Source: an uncultured Desulfovibrio sp.
GTDB taxonomy: Bacteria; Desulfobacterota; Desulfovibrionia; Desulfovibrionales; Desulfovibrionaceae
Length of the DNA stretch: 15,407 bases
Direction of reading: 5' to 3'
Assembly: GCA_900550745.1 (NCBI GenBank)
Contig: URTO01000008.1
Location: 1-15,407 of the forward strand
The notes under the pieces are model-generated. The model was not told the origin of the DNA. It made no database searches and was given only the letters and a program-made list of their open reading frames with translations. Each line of letters begins with the position of its first letter. Position 1 is the stretch's first letter. Below, one piece after another: positions 1 through 6,847 of this stretch. The translations under genes were made by a program, and so were the position numbers.

Positions 1-8
1 GGAGGGGT

Positions 9-61
9 CTGGGGAGGGGAGAGGGAAACTTTCTTAGAAAGTTTCCCTCTCCCCTCCCCAG
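9..61. repeat. Long perfect inverted repeat, terminator-like
   Basis: Positions 9-33 pair with 37-61 without a mismatch (25 base pairs), leaving a loop of about three bases (TTA). The left arm is purine-rich and the right arm pyrimidine-rich, with the core AAACTTTC/GAAAGTTT. No T-run follows on either strand inside the window, so it is not a textbook intrinsic terminator, although stems this stable commonly end transcription in such genomes. It lies only 30 bases before the first gene, leaving no room for a promoter between them. Confidence 0.85.
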
Positions 62-91
62 CCAACCCCACACCCCAAAAGGACGCCGACA

Positions 92-1117
92 ATGACCAAC
101 CTCGCCAGCCTGCGTGAACAAAAAGAACTGCGCTACGCCAAGAAAGGGCTGGCGCTGGCCCTGATGTCCGGCATGATCTGGAGCTCAGACGGGCTGATCC
201 TCGGCAAGGGGCTGGCGGAAGAACCGTTCGGCAACCCGGCGCTGTGGCTGTTCGCGCCGCTCCTCGCCGCCGGGCTCCATGACTTCTGCGCCGCGTGCCT
301 CTCGCTGGCGATCAACGGCGCGCAAGGCAAGGGCCGGGAAGTGATCCGCACGCTCCGCAGCAAGGCGGGGAGGGCCTGCATCTGGGGGGCGCTGCTCGGC
401 GCTCCGCTCGGCATGGGCGGCTACCTTATGGCCCTGTCCATGGCTGGCCCGGCGTACGTCCTGCCCATTACGTCGCTTTATCCCGCCATCGCCGCGCTGC
501 TGGCCCTCGTCTTTCTCAAGGAGCGCGTCAGCCTCAGGGCGTGGGGGGGCCTCGCGCTGTGCGTGATCGGGGCCATCGCCATCGGCTACACCCCGCCGGA
601 AGGGGCCGGGGGCGGCCTGTTCTATCTTGGGATCGCCTTCGCGTTCCTCGCGGCGTTCGGCTGGGCCGCCGAGGGCGTGTGCGTCACCTCCGGCATGGAC
701 TTCATCGAGCCCGCCGTGGCCCTGAACGTCTATCAGATCGTGTCCAGCCTGCTCTACGCCGGGATCATCGTCCCGCTGGCCCTGTGGCATTTGAGCGCGT
801 CCGCGCCGGGCTGCGACATCCCCGGCCTGCTGGCCCGCGCGTTTTCGAGCCCCGGCGTGGGGTGCTTCGCACTGGCGGGCGTTGTGGGCTGCATCTCGTA
901 CCGCTGTTGGTACAAGGCCATGAACATGGCGGGCGTGAGCCGGGCCATGGCCCTTAACATCACCTACGCCCTGTGGGGCGTGCTGTTCGGCGCGCTGTTC
1001 ACGGACGTCGAAATCACCCGCAGCCTCGTGATCGGGGCCGCCGCGATTTTTGCGGGCATGTTCCTCGTCATCGGCAACCCGCGCGACATCATCAACCTCC
1101 GCAACGTAAGCCCATGA
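92..1117 (+). CDS. EamA/DMT-family membrane transporter
   Basis: This is a 341-residue inner-membrane protein of the drug/metabolite transporter superfamily. About ten hydrophobic segments form two EamA repeats (roughly residues 18-165 and 175-330) after a short charged cytoplasmic start. Each repeat ends in the family's typical pattern: the first has an A-x-Y-V-L-P-I-T-S-L-Y-P stretch followed by a helix ending F-L-K-E-R. A purine-rich AAAAGGA site eight bases ahead supports the ATG at 92. The stop overlaps the start of the next gene (ATGA), so it is the first visible gene of the glycyl radical enzyme operon. The likely role is uptake of the enzyme's substrate or export of a product; the family is too broad to name the cargo from sequence. 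Family assignment is firm, substrate unknown. Confidence 0.88.
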   Translation: MTNLASLREQKELRYAKKGLALALMSGMIWSSDGLILGKGLAEEPFGNPALWLFAPLLAAGLHDFCAACLSLAINGAQGKGREVIRTLRSKAGRACIWGALLGAPLGMGGYLMALSMAGPAYVLPITSLYPAIAALLALVFLKERVSLRAWGGLALCVIGAIAIGYTPPEGAGGGLFYLGIAFAFLAAFGWAAEGVCVTSGMDFIEPAVALNVYQIVSSLLYAGIIVPLALWHLSASAPGCDIPGLLARAFSSPGVGCFALAGVVGCISYRCWYKAMNMAGVSRAMALNITYALWGVLFGALFTDVEITRSLVIGAAAIFAGMFLVIGNPRDIINLRNVSP

Positions 1118-1374
1118 AACAACCCATCCGATTGACCATCGCGGCGCTGCTGCGCGACGGCAAGCCCCGCACCGCGCGGGATGTCTTCGAAGCACTGCGC
1201 CCGCAGTACCCCGGCGAACGCCAGCTTTCCCCGGACGCCGTGGACGGCCATTTGCAGGCGCTCAAGGCCGTGGGCATCGTCCGCATCGTCGAGGAAAGGC
1301 TTGAGGCCGGGACGCTCACGCAGCGCTATGCGCTCAGCGGGTACGGCAAGGGCCGTGTCGAGCGCTTCCTCTAA
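1114..1374 (+). CDS. Small winged-helix-like protein, translationally coupled
   Basis: An 86-residue protein begins at an ATG that overlaps the stop of the transporter gene by four bases (ATGA), with no ribosome site of its own, so its translation is probably coupled. A longer reading from 973 is open but lies inside the transporter gene. Residues 7-14, 20-29 and 39-54 look like three helices (the last S-P-D-A-V-D-G-H-L-Q-A-L-K-A-V-G), followed by a beta-hairpin-like stretch (57-74) resembling the wing of MarR/ArsR/LexA-type DNA-binding domains. It has no metal-binding cysteines. It may be a small regulator or accessory protein of the glycyl radical enzyme operon. I do not recognise it as a named family; the fold call is by pattern only. 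Confidence 0.7.
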   Translation: MKQPIRLTIAALLRDGKPRTARDVFEALRPQYPGERQLSPDAVDGHLQALKAVGIVRIVEERLEAGTLTQRYALSGYGKGRVERFL

Positions 1375-1435
1375 CGCCAAAAGCCAAAAAACGTATCCGC
1401 CGCCCGGCGAAACCTTTTTGCAAAGGAGCCCCCTC

Positions 1436-3847
1436 ATGTCCTGTTGTACCCCGACGAACCCCTCCGGCGCTTCCGGGCTGTCCGGGCGCGTGGCCCGGCT
1501 GCGCGCCGACTACCTGGCCTCGAAGCCCAACATTTCCGCTTCCCGCGCGCTGGCGTTCACCGAAACCTACAAGCGCCATCCGGGGATGCCGCCCATCAAG
1601 CTGCGGGCGCTGGCCTTCAAGCGCGCCTGCGAAACCGCGCCGCTCGCCATCTTCCCGGAAGAACTCATCGTCAGCCATCCGGCGGGCCGCCGCCGGGGTG
1701 GGGAAGTCTCGCCGGACATTGCGTGGCGCTGGGTGCGGGACGAACTGGACACGCTGTCCACGCGGGCGCAGGACCCGTATGAAATCGACGAGGACACCAA
1801 GCGGGCGTTGCGGGAAACCGTATTCCCGTACTGGGAAGGCCGCTCCGTGGACGAGATTTCCGAAACGCGGTTCCGCGAGGCCGGGCTGTGGAGCTGGTCC
1901 AGTGAGAGCTTTGTCTGCGACGTGTCCATCAAGAGCCAGAGCGGAGGGGGCGATACCTGCCCCGGCTATGACATCATCCTGCTGTCCAAGGGCTTCGGCG
2001 GGGTCATGGCGGAAGCCCACGAACGCCTCGCGGCCTGCTCGCCCGGCCTCCCTGAGGACATCGGGAAAATCCATTTCTACGAGGCCATGATCCTCACTTG
2101 TGAAGGCGCGATCCTCTATGCCGAGCGCTATGCGGACTACGCCCTCGAACTCGCGGCGGTCGAGGCCGATCCCCGCCGCCGGGCCGAACTGGAACGCATC
2201 GCCCGCGTCTGCCGCAACGTGCCCGCCAATCCGCCCTCTTCGTTTCAGGAAGCGCTGCAATCCGTGTGGTTCGCGGAATCGCTGTTCACGCTGGAGGAAA
2301 ACCAGACCGGCATTTCCCTTGGGCGCGCCGACCAGTACCTGTACCCGTTCTATCGGCACGACATCGACAACGGCGTGATTACCGAGGCCGAGGCGTCCGA
2401 GCTGCTGTGCTGCTGGCTCATCAAGATGGCCGAGGTCATGTGGCTGTGCAGCAAGGAATCCGCGATGTATTTCGCGGGCTACCAGCCGTTCATCAACCTG
2501 GTGGTCGGCGGGCAGAAGCGGCACGGCGGCGACGCCTGCAACGAGCTGACCTACATGATCATGGATGCCTCCAAGAATCTCGGCCTGTACCAGCCCGCGC
2601 TGGCGACGCGCATCCACAACGCCTCGCCCCAGAAATACCTCAAGAAGATCGTCGAGGTCGTCAAATCCGGCATCGGCTTCCCGGCCTGCCACTTCGACGA
2701 CATGCACATCAAACAAATGCTCTCCAAGGGCTTTTCCTATGACGACGCCCGCGACTACTGCCTGATGGGTTGCGTGGAGCCGCAGAAGTCCGGGCGCATC
2801 TACCAGTGGACATCGGTGGGATATACCAACTGGCCCGTCGCCATTGAATTTGTGCTCAACAACGGGGTGCTGCTCTACGACGGCACGGTGCAGGGGCTGC
2901 AACTCGGCGGGCTGGAGCAGTACGACACGTTTGAAAAGTTCGATGCGGCGGTCAAGCGGCAGGTCGCGCATATTACGGAACTGGCCCTGCAAGCCACGCT
3001 GATCAGCCAGTGCATCCACCGCGACTACGCGCCGAAGCCGCTGGTGTCCGCGCTGGTCGAGGGCTGCATGGAAAGCGGGAAGAACGTCATGGACGGCGGC
3101 GCGGTGGTGAATGCCGGGCCGGGGCTCATCTGGACGGGGCTGGCCGACTACGCGGATTCGATGGCGGCGGTCAAAAAGCTCGTCTATGAGGACAAGGCCT
3201 GCACGCTGGAGGAACTGGCGCAGGCGCTCCGCGACAACTTCGTGGGGCACGAAAAACTCCTCAAGCGTTGCCTCGACGCGCCGAAGTACGGCAACGACGA
3301 CGATGAAGCGGACTTTTTCGCCAAGGACATCGTGGATTTCACGCAAGACGAGCACAAGCGCCGCCGGACGCTGTACAGCCGTTTCAGCCACGGCACGCTG
3401 TCCATTTCGAACAACACACCGCAGGGGATGCTCATCGGGGCGCTGCCGTGCGGGAGGCTCGCGGGCGCGCCGCTTTCCGACGGCATCAGCCCCGGACAGC
3501 AGCGCGACGTGTGCGGGCCCACCGCCGTCATCAAGTCCGTCAGCAAGGTGAACGTTGAGGCCATGGAAATCGGGCAGGTACACAACTTCAAGATCATGAA
3601 GGGGTTGCTCGATACGCCCGAAGGCGAGCAGGGGCTCATCAACCTGCTCCGCACGGCGAGCCTGCTTGGGAACGGGCAGATGCAGTTCAGCTATGTGGAC
3701 GACGACACCTTGCGCGCGGCACAAGCCGATCCCGCGCAGTACAAGGATCTCATGATCCGCGTCGCCGGGTACAGCGCGTTTTTCGTGGAGCTGTGCAAGG
3801 ACGTACAGGACGAGATCATCAGCCGCACCATGCTGCGGAACCTGTAG
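1436..3847 (+). CDS. Glycyl radical enzyme, choline/sulfonate-lyase clade
   Basis: An 803-residue glycyl radical enzyme, preceded by AAAGGAG at good distance; an open extension upstream to 1181 overlaps the preceding gene and is rejected. The PFL-like domain fills most of the protein. The thiyl cysteine is Cys446 in G-C-V-E-P with general base Glu448; the radical glycine is Gly778 in R-V-A-G-Y near the C terminus. The C-terminal half is strongly like choline trimethylamine-lyase (CutC) as I remember it. By spacing from Cys446, CutC pocket residues F395, D216, T502 and Y506 correspond to Phe352, Asp173, Thr459 and Tyr463 here, but CutC Tyr208 corresponds to Ile165. Lys166, Gln168 and Arg649 could instead bind an anion, as in isethionate (IslA) or dihydroxypropanesulfonate (HpsG) lyases. 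Oxygen-sensitive, cytoplasmic, activated by the enzyme encoded next door. Substrate unassigned: C-N or C-S cleavage most likely, dehydration possible. Confidence 0.93.
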   Translation: MSCCTPTNPSGASGLSGRVARLRADYLASKPNISASRALAFTETYKRHPGMPPIKLRALAFKRACETAPLAIFPEELIVSHPAGRRRGGEVSPDIAWRWVRDELDTLSTRAQDPYEIDEDTKRALRETVFPYWEGRSVDEISETRFREAGLWSWSSESFVCDVSIKSQSGGGDTCPGYDIILLSKGFGGVMAEAHERLAACSPGLPEDIGKIHFYEAMILTCEGAILYAERYADYALELAAVEADPRRRAELERIARVCRNVPANPPSSFQEALQSVWFAESLFTLEENQTGISLGRADQYLYPFYRHDIDNGVITEAEASELLCCWLIKMAEVMWLCSKESAMYFAGYQPFINLVVGGQKRHGGDACNELTYMIMDASKNLGLYQPALATRIHNASPQKYLKKIVEVVKSGIGFPACHFDDMHIKQMLSKGFSYDDARDYCLMGCVEPQKSGRIYQWTSVGYTNWPVAIEFVLNNGVLLYDGTVQGLQLGGLEQYDTFEKFDAAVKRQVAHITELALQATLISQCIHRDYAPKPLVSALVEGCMESGKNVMDGGAVVNAGPGLIWTGLADYADSMAAVKKLVYEDKACTLEELAQALRDNFVGHEKLLKRCLDAPKYGNDDDEADFFAKDIVDFTQDEHKRRRTLYSRFSHGTLSISNNTPQGMLIGALPCGRLAGAPLSDGISPGQQRDVCGPTAVIKSVSKVNVEAMEIGQVHNFKIMKGLLDTPEGEQGLINLLRTASLLGNGQMQFSYVDDDTLRAAQADPAQYKDLMIRVAGYSAFFVELCKDVQDEIISRTMLRNL

Positions 3848-3853
3848 CGGGCC

Positions 3854-3890
3854 GCGCCCCGGATGGCCTGACGGCGGGATTCCGGGGCGC
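3854..3890 (+). promoter_or_regulatory. Intercistronic hairpin between GRE and activase
   Basis: Positions 3854-3863 pair perfectly with 3881-3890 (10 base pairs, nearly all G-C) around a 17-base loop that can itself fold. It starts seven bases after the enzyme's stop and is followed by AAAATCTTTATG rather than a T-run. It could protect the 3' end of the GRE message or partially terminate, lowering the amount of activase made. The function is inferred. Confidence 0.6.
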
Positions 3891-3913
3891 AAAATCTTTA
3901 TGCCGGGGGCGGT

Positions 3914-4855
3914 ATGCGCGGGATTGTCTTCAATATGCAGAGGTATTCCATCCACGACGGGCCGGGGACGCGCACGCTGGTGTTCCTCAAGGGGTGCCCC
4001 CTGCGCTGCGGGTGGTGTTCCAATCCTGAGAGCCAGTCCCCGCGCCCGGAAATCCTGTTCGAGCCCGAACGCTGTTCGGCGTGCGGGGCGTGCGTCCCGG
4101 CGTGCCCTGAAGAGCTCCACAGCCTGAGGGCCGGACCGTCCGGCACGGCCCATCTTGTGGATCGGGCCGCTTCCTGCCGGGGGTGCGGGGCGTGCGCGGA
4201 CGAGTGCCCGAACGGGGCGCTGCGGGTGAGCGGCAGATCCATGAGCGTGGGCGAAGTCGTGGATGCCGTCATGCGGGACGCCCCGTTTTATTGGCAGTCC
4301 GGGGGCGGGGTGACGCTGAGCGGCGGGGAGGCGACCATGCAGGCGGCGTTCGCCCGCGAGGTGCTCATGGCCTGCCGCGGCGACGGCGTGCATACGGCCC
4401 TCGAAACCTGTGGGATGGCGGACTGGGAAACATTCCGGGAGCTGGCCCCGCATGTGGATTTGTTCCTCTACGACATCAAGCATATGGACGACGAGGCGCA
4501 CAGGCGGCTTACGGGCGCGGGCAACCGGCGGATTCTGGACAACCTGCGCGGGCTGTTCCGCATGGGCAAAAAGGTTCTGATCCGAATGCCGCTGATCCCC
4601 GGCCTGAACGACGATCCCGCCGGGCTGGAGGCGGCTTTCGCCATGCTGCGGGAGGAAGCGGCACGAGGGGCCGACATCGCGGGCGTGGAACTGCTGCCCT
4701 ACCACCGTTATGGGGAGGGCAAGTACCGCCAGCTCGGACGGGCGTACCCCTGCGGCGCCGAACCCTATACGGAGGAACGTCTGGAGGCGTTCAAGGCCTT
4801 TCTCGCGGCCCGGAGCACGGAAGGGGTGCCCCTGCGCCTTGTCCGGCACGCATGA
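3914..4855 (+). CDS. Glycyl radical enzyme activating enzyme (radical SAM)
   Basis: A 313-residue radical SAM activase that abstracts hydrogen from the glycine of the partner enzyme using S-adenosylmethionine. The SAM cluster motif C-x3-C-x2-C is at Cys28, Cys32 and Cys35. Two ferredoxin-type 4Fe-4S motifs are inserted, at Cys54/57/60/64 and Cys88/91/94/98, as in activases of the CutD, IslB and HpsH type and unlike the short PflA. The S-G-G-E SAM-contact motif is at 136-139, and Y-D-I-K-H at 186-190 is also typical. The start was chosen because the protein opens with the usual activase N terminus (M-R-G-I-V-F-N-M-Q-R-Y-S-I-H-D-G-P-G); the ribosome site is poor (GGGGGCGG). It lies 66 bases after the GRE gene. 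Its partner is almost certainly that protein; activases are largely specific. Confidence 0.95.
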   Translation: MRGIVFNMQRYSIHDGPGTRTLVFLKGCPLRCGWCSNPESQSPRPEILFEPERCSACGACVPACPEELHSLRAGPSGTAHLVDRAASCRGCGACADECPNGALRVSGRSMSVGEVVDAVMRDAPFYWQSGGGVTLSGGEATMQAAFAREVLMACRGDGVHTALETCGMADWETFRELAPHVDLFLYDIKHMDDEAHRRLTGAGNRRILDNLRGLFRMGKKVLIRMPLIPGLNDDPAGLEAAFAMLREEAARGADIAGVELLPYHRYGEGKYRQLGRAYPCGAEPYTEERLEAFKAFLAARSTEGVPLRLVRHA

Positions 4856-4867
4856 TTCCGTGCCGGA
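4842..4867 (+). terminator. Hairpin across the activase stop codon
   Basis: Positions 4842-4850 pair with 4859-4867 (9 base pairs, no mismatch) around an eight-base loop that contains the TGA stop of the activase gene. A GCGGGGCTTTTA stretch follows, with four T residues at 4879-4882. It probably ends or protects the glycyl radical enzyme transcript; the T-run is short and offset, so efficiency is uncertain. Confidence 0.5.
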
Positions 4868-5075
4868 ACACGCGGGGCTTTTAGGCGAGGGAGGACGTGG
4901 GGGCTTTAGGGTTCCGCCTTTCCCCAATATTGCCTCCCCCGCCGGGGGGGACGGAATGGCCCCGCAAGCCCGTGGATGGCCTGGCTGCCCTCATCCCCTC
5001 GCCGGGGGAAGGGCGGACGTTGCAGGGCAGGGGCCGTTGCGCGCTTTCCGGCGGATGCGCTGGGCAAGGCAGGCC

Positions 5076-5137
<62 letters not shown>

Positions 5138-5197
5138 ATTGGGTTTTCCAAGGCGGAGGCTATCAGCCTTTAGGCGGCAGGGCCCTGAAAGACAAAC

Positions 5198-5234
5198 GGG
5201 ATCACCCCGGCAAGGGGCGATCCCATCGGTTTTT
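5198..5234 (+). terminator. Probable terminator in the convergent gap
   Basis: GGGATC at 5198-5203 pairs with GATCCC at 5219-5224, and CCCC at 5205-5208 pairs with GGGG at 5214-5217, with one A-C mismatch between and a five-base loop. Five T residues follow at 5230-5234, five bases beyond the stem. On the plus strand this could be a back-up terminator for the left operon. Confidence 0.45.
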
Positions 5235-5299
5235 GGGGAAAGGCAGAGGAGATCGTCTATCGTCAGATTGTTCGGGCGATCCCGTCTGTCTTTGGGGAA
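5215..5299. repeat. 26-base imperfect direct repeat
   Basis: Positions 5215-5240 and 5274-5299 match at 23 of 26 bases: both begin GGGCGATCCC and end TTTGGGGAA. The copies are 59 bases apart start to start. They may be remains of a tandem duplication or two copies of a terminator-like element; the second copy carries its own CGGG/CCCG stem. Confidence 0.6.
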
Positions 5300-5342
5300 G
5301 GGGGCGGCACCTTTGCCGCCTCCCTGAAGGCGGGTATCCGCC
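5300..5342 (-). terminator. Paired hairpins after the catabolic operon
   Basis: Two small stems lie just beyond the last gene of the minus-strand operon. GGCGG 5329-5333 pairs with CCGCC 5338-5342 directly after the stop codon. GGCGGCA 5303-5309 pairs with TGCCGCC 5314-5320 around a four-base loop, extendable by three outer pairs including one G-T. Neither has a strong T-run on the minus strand, so termination is likely but not certain. Confidence 0.4.
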
Positions 5343-5344
5343 GT

Positions 5345-6745
5345 TTACTTCACGAGGCCGAATGCCTTGTCCTGTTCGCGGCGCAGGCGGAGCAGCGTGG
5401 ATTCTTCGGGCATGTCGAGATCGCCGAGGGTGATCAGCTTCCCGGCGGGAACATCCCTGCACAGCGTCCGGTGGCTGAGCAGGTAGAAGGGCAGAGCCGC
5501 ATCCGGGCCGATGGCGGCGGCGGGGTTGAGGATGCCTTCCACGCCGTCGATGGTGTGGTGGTGGCCGCCCATGTCAAGGACGGTTCCCTTGGGCAGGTCG
5601 CGCACGGCGCGCCCGCACAGGTCGCACAGCGGGCGCAGGTTGTCGCCGCCGGTGGCGTGCTTCATGAGGGCCGCCGCGAGGACGCTAGTGCCGGTTTCCA
5701 CGCCGAGCAGGTGGGCGGGATGGTACAGCGCGGCATAGCGGTCGTTGCGGCTGCACGGGTGCCCCTTGGCCTTGAGCACCTGCCACGATTTCTTGTCCTT
5801 GCATTCCACGACGATGAAGACGCCGCCCGCCATGCTGGCCTCGTCGGGGCGGCGGAAGCAGTTGAAGATGTCGAGGCGCCCCGGCGCGTCGAACAGGCCG
5901 CCGTCGGCCTTGGGGCAGAAGAGATCGGGCATTTCGTCGATGCGGGCCACCGGCGCGTGGAAGAGCGGGCGATCCGGCATCATGCCCGTGGCGTTGGCGA
6001 CCACCGCCATTTCGCAGAGGTCGGGCACGGAACGGTGCGAGAGCGAGGTGAGCATGGCGCGGCGCTTGCCGACGACCTCTTCCGCCGGGCGGTCGCCGAA
6101 CTGCCACAGCGAGCCCATGCCGGGAGTGGCGATTTCCTGCTTCTGGCCGGGGCACAGCACCATGTCGCGCGCGGGATCATAGATGAAGTCGTATTCGCTG
6201 GACTTGCCCGCGCCCACGATGTTCATGCCGAGGACGCGGCCCCAGCTGATGAGCCCGATGAGCAGGCTGGGCTGGTCGCCGTCGCCGGTGGTGTAGACGA
6301 GGCCGCGTTCCGCCGCCTTGCGCGCCAGGATGGAGCCGACGACGGAGTCGGTTTCCTTGGAAACCATGACGACGTGCATGCCGCGCTCAATGGCGAGCTC
6401 GGCGGCGGCGGCGCTGGCTTCGGGCGCGCCGGAGCTTTCCACCAGCACGTCGAGGGGGAGATCCGCGATGTAGTCAAACCGATCCACGACGACGTTGAAG
6501 CCGTCGGCATAGGCCTTTTTCGCATCTTCGGCGGATTCGCACACGCGGACTTTGGAGGTGGGGATGCCCGCGTTTTCATAGGCGTCCACCGCGCGCTGAA
6601 CGGTGCGCGTGCACACGGCGGGGACTTCGAGCAGGGGCATCCCCTGCGCCTGGAAGAGGAAGGACGCCCCGAATTCGCCAGCACCCGTGAGGCAGGCCTT
6701 GACCGGGCGGTGTACGGAAGGGTTGAACAGCGATTCGTAGAACAT
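5345..6745 (-). CDS. COG4091-type NAD(P)-dependent oxidoreductase with SAF domain
   Basis: A 466-residue cytoplasmic oxidoreductase resembling the N-terminal part of homoserine dehydrogenase, fused to a C-terminal SAF-like domain (about residues 350-445); homologues are often mislabelled FlgA or homoserine dehydrogenase. The Rossmann motif G-A-G-E-F-G is at 21-26. The M-V-S-K-E-T-D stretch around Lys130 and G-D-G-D-Q-P at 154-159 probably line the active site. GGGAG six bases ahead supports the start. It is the last gene of the acid-sugar operon, 102 bases after the kinase gene. In such clusters it is expected to oxidise, reduce or rearrange a branched or short-chain sugar acid or its phosphate, but I know of no reaction I can assign with confidence. 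The family call is good, the function open. Confidence 0.85.
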   Translation of the reverse strand: MFYESLFNPSVHRPVKACLTGAGEFGASFLFQAQGMPLLEVPAVCTRTVQRAVDAYENAGIPTSKVRVCESAEDAKKAYADGFNVVVDRFDYIADLPLDVLVESSGAPEASAAAAELAIERGMHVVMVSKETDSVVGSILARKAAERGLVYTTGDGDQPSLLIGLISWGRVLGMNIVGAGKSSEYDFIYDPARDMVLCPGQKQEIATPGMGSLWQFGDRPAEEVVGKRRAMLTSLSHRSVPDLCEMAVVANATGMMPDRPLFHAPVARIDEMPDLFCPKADGGLFDAPGRLDIFNCFRRPDEASMAGGVFIVVECKDKKSWQVLKAKGHPCSRNDRYAALYHPAHLLGVETGTSVLAAALMKHATGGDNLRPLCDLCGRAVRDLPKGTVLDMGGHHHTIDGVEGILNPAAAIGPDAALPFYLLSHRTLCRDVPAGKLITLGDLDMPEESTLLRLRREQDKAFGLVK

Positions 6746-6787
6746 GATTGACTCCCTGTGGTTGCGGATGAAAAGCAGGCCCCGGCG

Positions 6788-6804
6788 GGAGCGCGGCGCG
6801 CTCC
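6788..6804. promoter_or_regulatory. Intercistronic hairpin before the oxidoreductase gene
   Basis: GGAGCGC at 6788-6794 pairs with GCGCTCC at 6798-6804 around a three-base loop, inside the 102-base gap between the kinase and oxidoreductase genes. GGCCA/TGGCC at 6826-6839 forms a second small dyad next to it. They may adjust message stability or partial termination within the operon; no T-run is present. Confidence 0.4.
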
Positions 6805-6847
6805 GGGCGGAGGGGGGACTTTCGCGGCCAATGATGGCCAGCCGCGG

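Noticed and set aside
1398..1419. Small CGCC/GGCG stem followed by T5 ahead of the GRE gene
   Set aside because: The stem is only four pairs, and the T-run is separated from it; too weak to call an attenuator.
1181..1435. Longer N terminus for the glycyl radical enzyme
   Set aside because: It overlaps the small winged-helix gene in another frame, and a good AAAGGAG site lies just ahead of the ATG at 1436.
1436..4855. A choline-utilisation (cut) operon
   Set aside because: No shell proteins, aldehyde or alcohol dehydrogenases of the cut type or choline transporter are adjacent, and the Tyr208 position of CutC is isoleucine by spacing.
1334..4927. Very long minus-strand open frame opposite the GRE and activase genes
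   Set aside because: It is a GC-driven shadow; its translation shows no family pattern, while the plus strand encodes intact motifs and ribosome sites.
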